This document shows, one piece after another, positions 6,390-7,254 of a DNA stretch of 7,254 nucleotides. The notes under the pieces were generated by a model. The model saw nothing but the letters and a program-made list of their open reading frames with translations, made no database searches and was not told the DNA's origin. The stretch comes from Ruminococcus sp. (GTDB taxonomy: Bacteria; Bacillota; Clostridia; Oscillospirales; Ruminococcaceae). Made by a program: the position numbers and the translations under genes. Each line of letters opens with the position of its first letter. Within the stretch, counting starts at the first letter, position 1. The DNA is taken from positions 1-7,254 of the forward strand of contig DMBA01000266.1 in NCBI GenBank assembly GCA_003446315.1, read 5' to 3'.

Positions 6390-7254
6390 TATCTTGCAGC
6401 TTCCATCGGCACCGGCACGTTTGCCAGAACATCTGCCACAACGCTGCGGGTATCTCCGGACATTGCTTTGCCCTTCGGTGACAGGATCAGACGGTGCGCA
6501 AGCACGCTTTCCGCCATCGCCTTGACATCATCCGGCAGCACATAATCTCTGCCGGAGAGATATGCACTGGCTTTTGCCGCTTTGTAAAGTGCGATCGAAC
6601 CACGCGGAGATGCACCGAGCATCAATGCGGGATGATTGCGCGTTGCGGCAATAATGTGGAGAATGTATCGCTTTAATGTATCGCTTGCATAAATGGATTC
6701 CACTTCCTTTTGCAGGCGCAGGATATCTTCCGGATGCAGCACGGCACTTTCGATATTCTCCAGCGGATTGTGATATTCGGTGCGGGAGAGAATCATGAGT
6801 TCTTCATCTTCCGTCGGATATCCCATGCTGACGCGCATGAAGAAACGGTCCATCTGGGCTTCCGGCAGATGATAAGTGCCGTATGTCTCGACCGGGTTCT
6901 GCGTTGCGAGCACCATGAACGGCTGCGGCAGTTTATGGGTCACGCCGTCGATCGAGATCTGGTGTTCTTCCATGACTTCCAGCAGCGCAGACTGCACCTT
7001 CGGGGAAGCACGGTTGATCTCATCGGCGAGCAGGAAATTGCACATTGCTGCGCCCGGACGGTATTCCAGTGCAAAAGTGGTCTGATTGACCATTGAGAAG
7101 CCGGTGATATCAGACGGCATGACATCAGGGGTAAGCTGAATGCGGTTGAAGCTGCCGCCGACGGATCGGGAAAGCGCAGCCGCAAGCTGTGTTTTGCCGA
7201 CTCCGGGAACGTCTTCGATCAGGATGTGACCGCCGCAGAGCAAGCCTGCAATGA
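6389..7254 (-). CDS. MoxR-family AAA+ ATPase, N-terminus cut off by window edge
   Basis: The frame runs off the right edge. The TTG at 7243 is internal, because the codons before it (IAG) continue the family sequence just before the Walker A motif. About 287 residues are visible; a small N-terminal helical part is missing. Numbered from 7243, Walker A is GVGKT (14-18), Walker B is LLADEINRAS (71-80), sensor 1 is ATQNP (113-117), and sensor 2 is GASPRGS (210-216). The helical lid with LPDDV (236-240) follows. All ATPase residues are intact. MoxR proteins are ATP-driven chaperone-like machines that act on vWA or DUF58 partners at the membrane. The TAA stop overlaps the DUF58 ATG. The operon promoter must lie beyond the window. 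Confidence 0.95.
   Translation of the reverse strand, partial: IAGLLCGGHILIEDVPGVGKTQLAAALSRSVGGSFNRIQLTPDVMPSDITGFSMVNQTTFALEYRPGAAMCNFLLADEINRASPKVQSALLEVMEEHQISIDGVTHKLPQPFMVLATQNPVETYGTYHLPEAQMDRFFMRVSMGYPTEDEELMILSRTEYHNPLENIESAVLHPEDILRLQKEVESIYASDTLKRYILHIIAATRNHPALMLGASPRGSIALYKAAKASAYLSGRDYVLPDDVKAMAESVLAHRLILSPKGKAMSGDTRSVVADVLANVPVPMEAAR

Overview
The window carries five protein-coding genes, all read from the minus strand. It reads like a Gram-positive, gut- or rumen-type clostridium, probably Ruminococcus or another Oscillospiraceae. This taxonomic guess rests on three things: BspA-type leucine-rich-repeat (LRR_5) secreted proteins, a type I dockerin, and a MoxR / DUF58 / membrane-transglutaminase operon with strong AGGAG-type ribosome binding sites. 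No marker gene in the window settles it.

Reading in the direction of transcription (right to left), the window opens inside a MoxR-family AAA+ ATPase (6389-7254, 5' end off the window). Its stop overlaps the start of a DUF58 membrane protein (5091-6389, TAATG junction). Then comes a polytopic TgpA-like transglutaminase (2607-5057, possibly starting at 5081), and 15 bases after it a secreted LRR_5 protein ending in a complete two-repeat type I dockerin (1521-2591, TTG start). These four genes look like one transcription unit. It ends at a strong intrinsic terminator (1302-1345) after an unusually long 3' untranslated segment of about 175 bases holding two further inverted repeats.

The 1092-1520 gap contains that terminator and then two tandem near-consensus sigma-A promoters (P1, -35/-10 at 1233-1238/1210-1215; P2 at 1170-1175/1147-1152). 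They drive a separate gene (1-1091): a secreted BspA-like LRR_5 protein with a clear signal peptide, cut off at its C-terminal end by the left edge of the window.

Functional reading: MoxR-DUF58-transglutaminase cassettes are widespread but poorly understood envelope systems. The ATPase is thought to act as a chaperone on membrane or vWA-like partners, and the transglutaminase presents a papain-like Cys-His-Asp site outside the cell. The distinctive point here is that the cassette ends with a secreted LRR-dockerin protein that has no enzyme domain. A second LRR_5 protein with the same N-terminal cap follows directly downstream on its own strong promoters. This raises the inference, not proven by the sequence, that the extracytoplasmic transglutaminase domain and the LRR proteins work together at the cell surface. 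No RNA genes, mobile elements or CRISPR arrays were seen.
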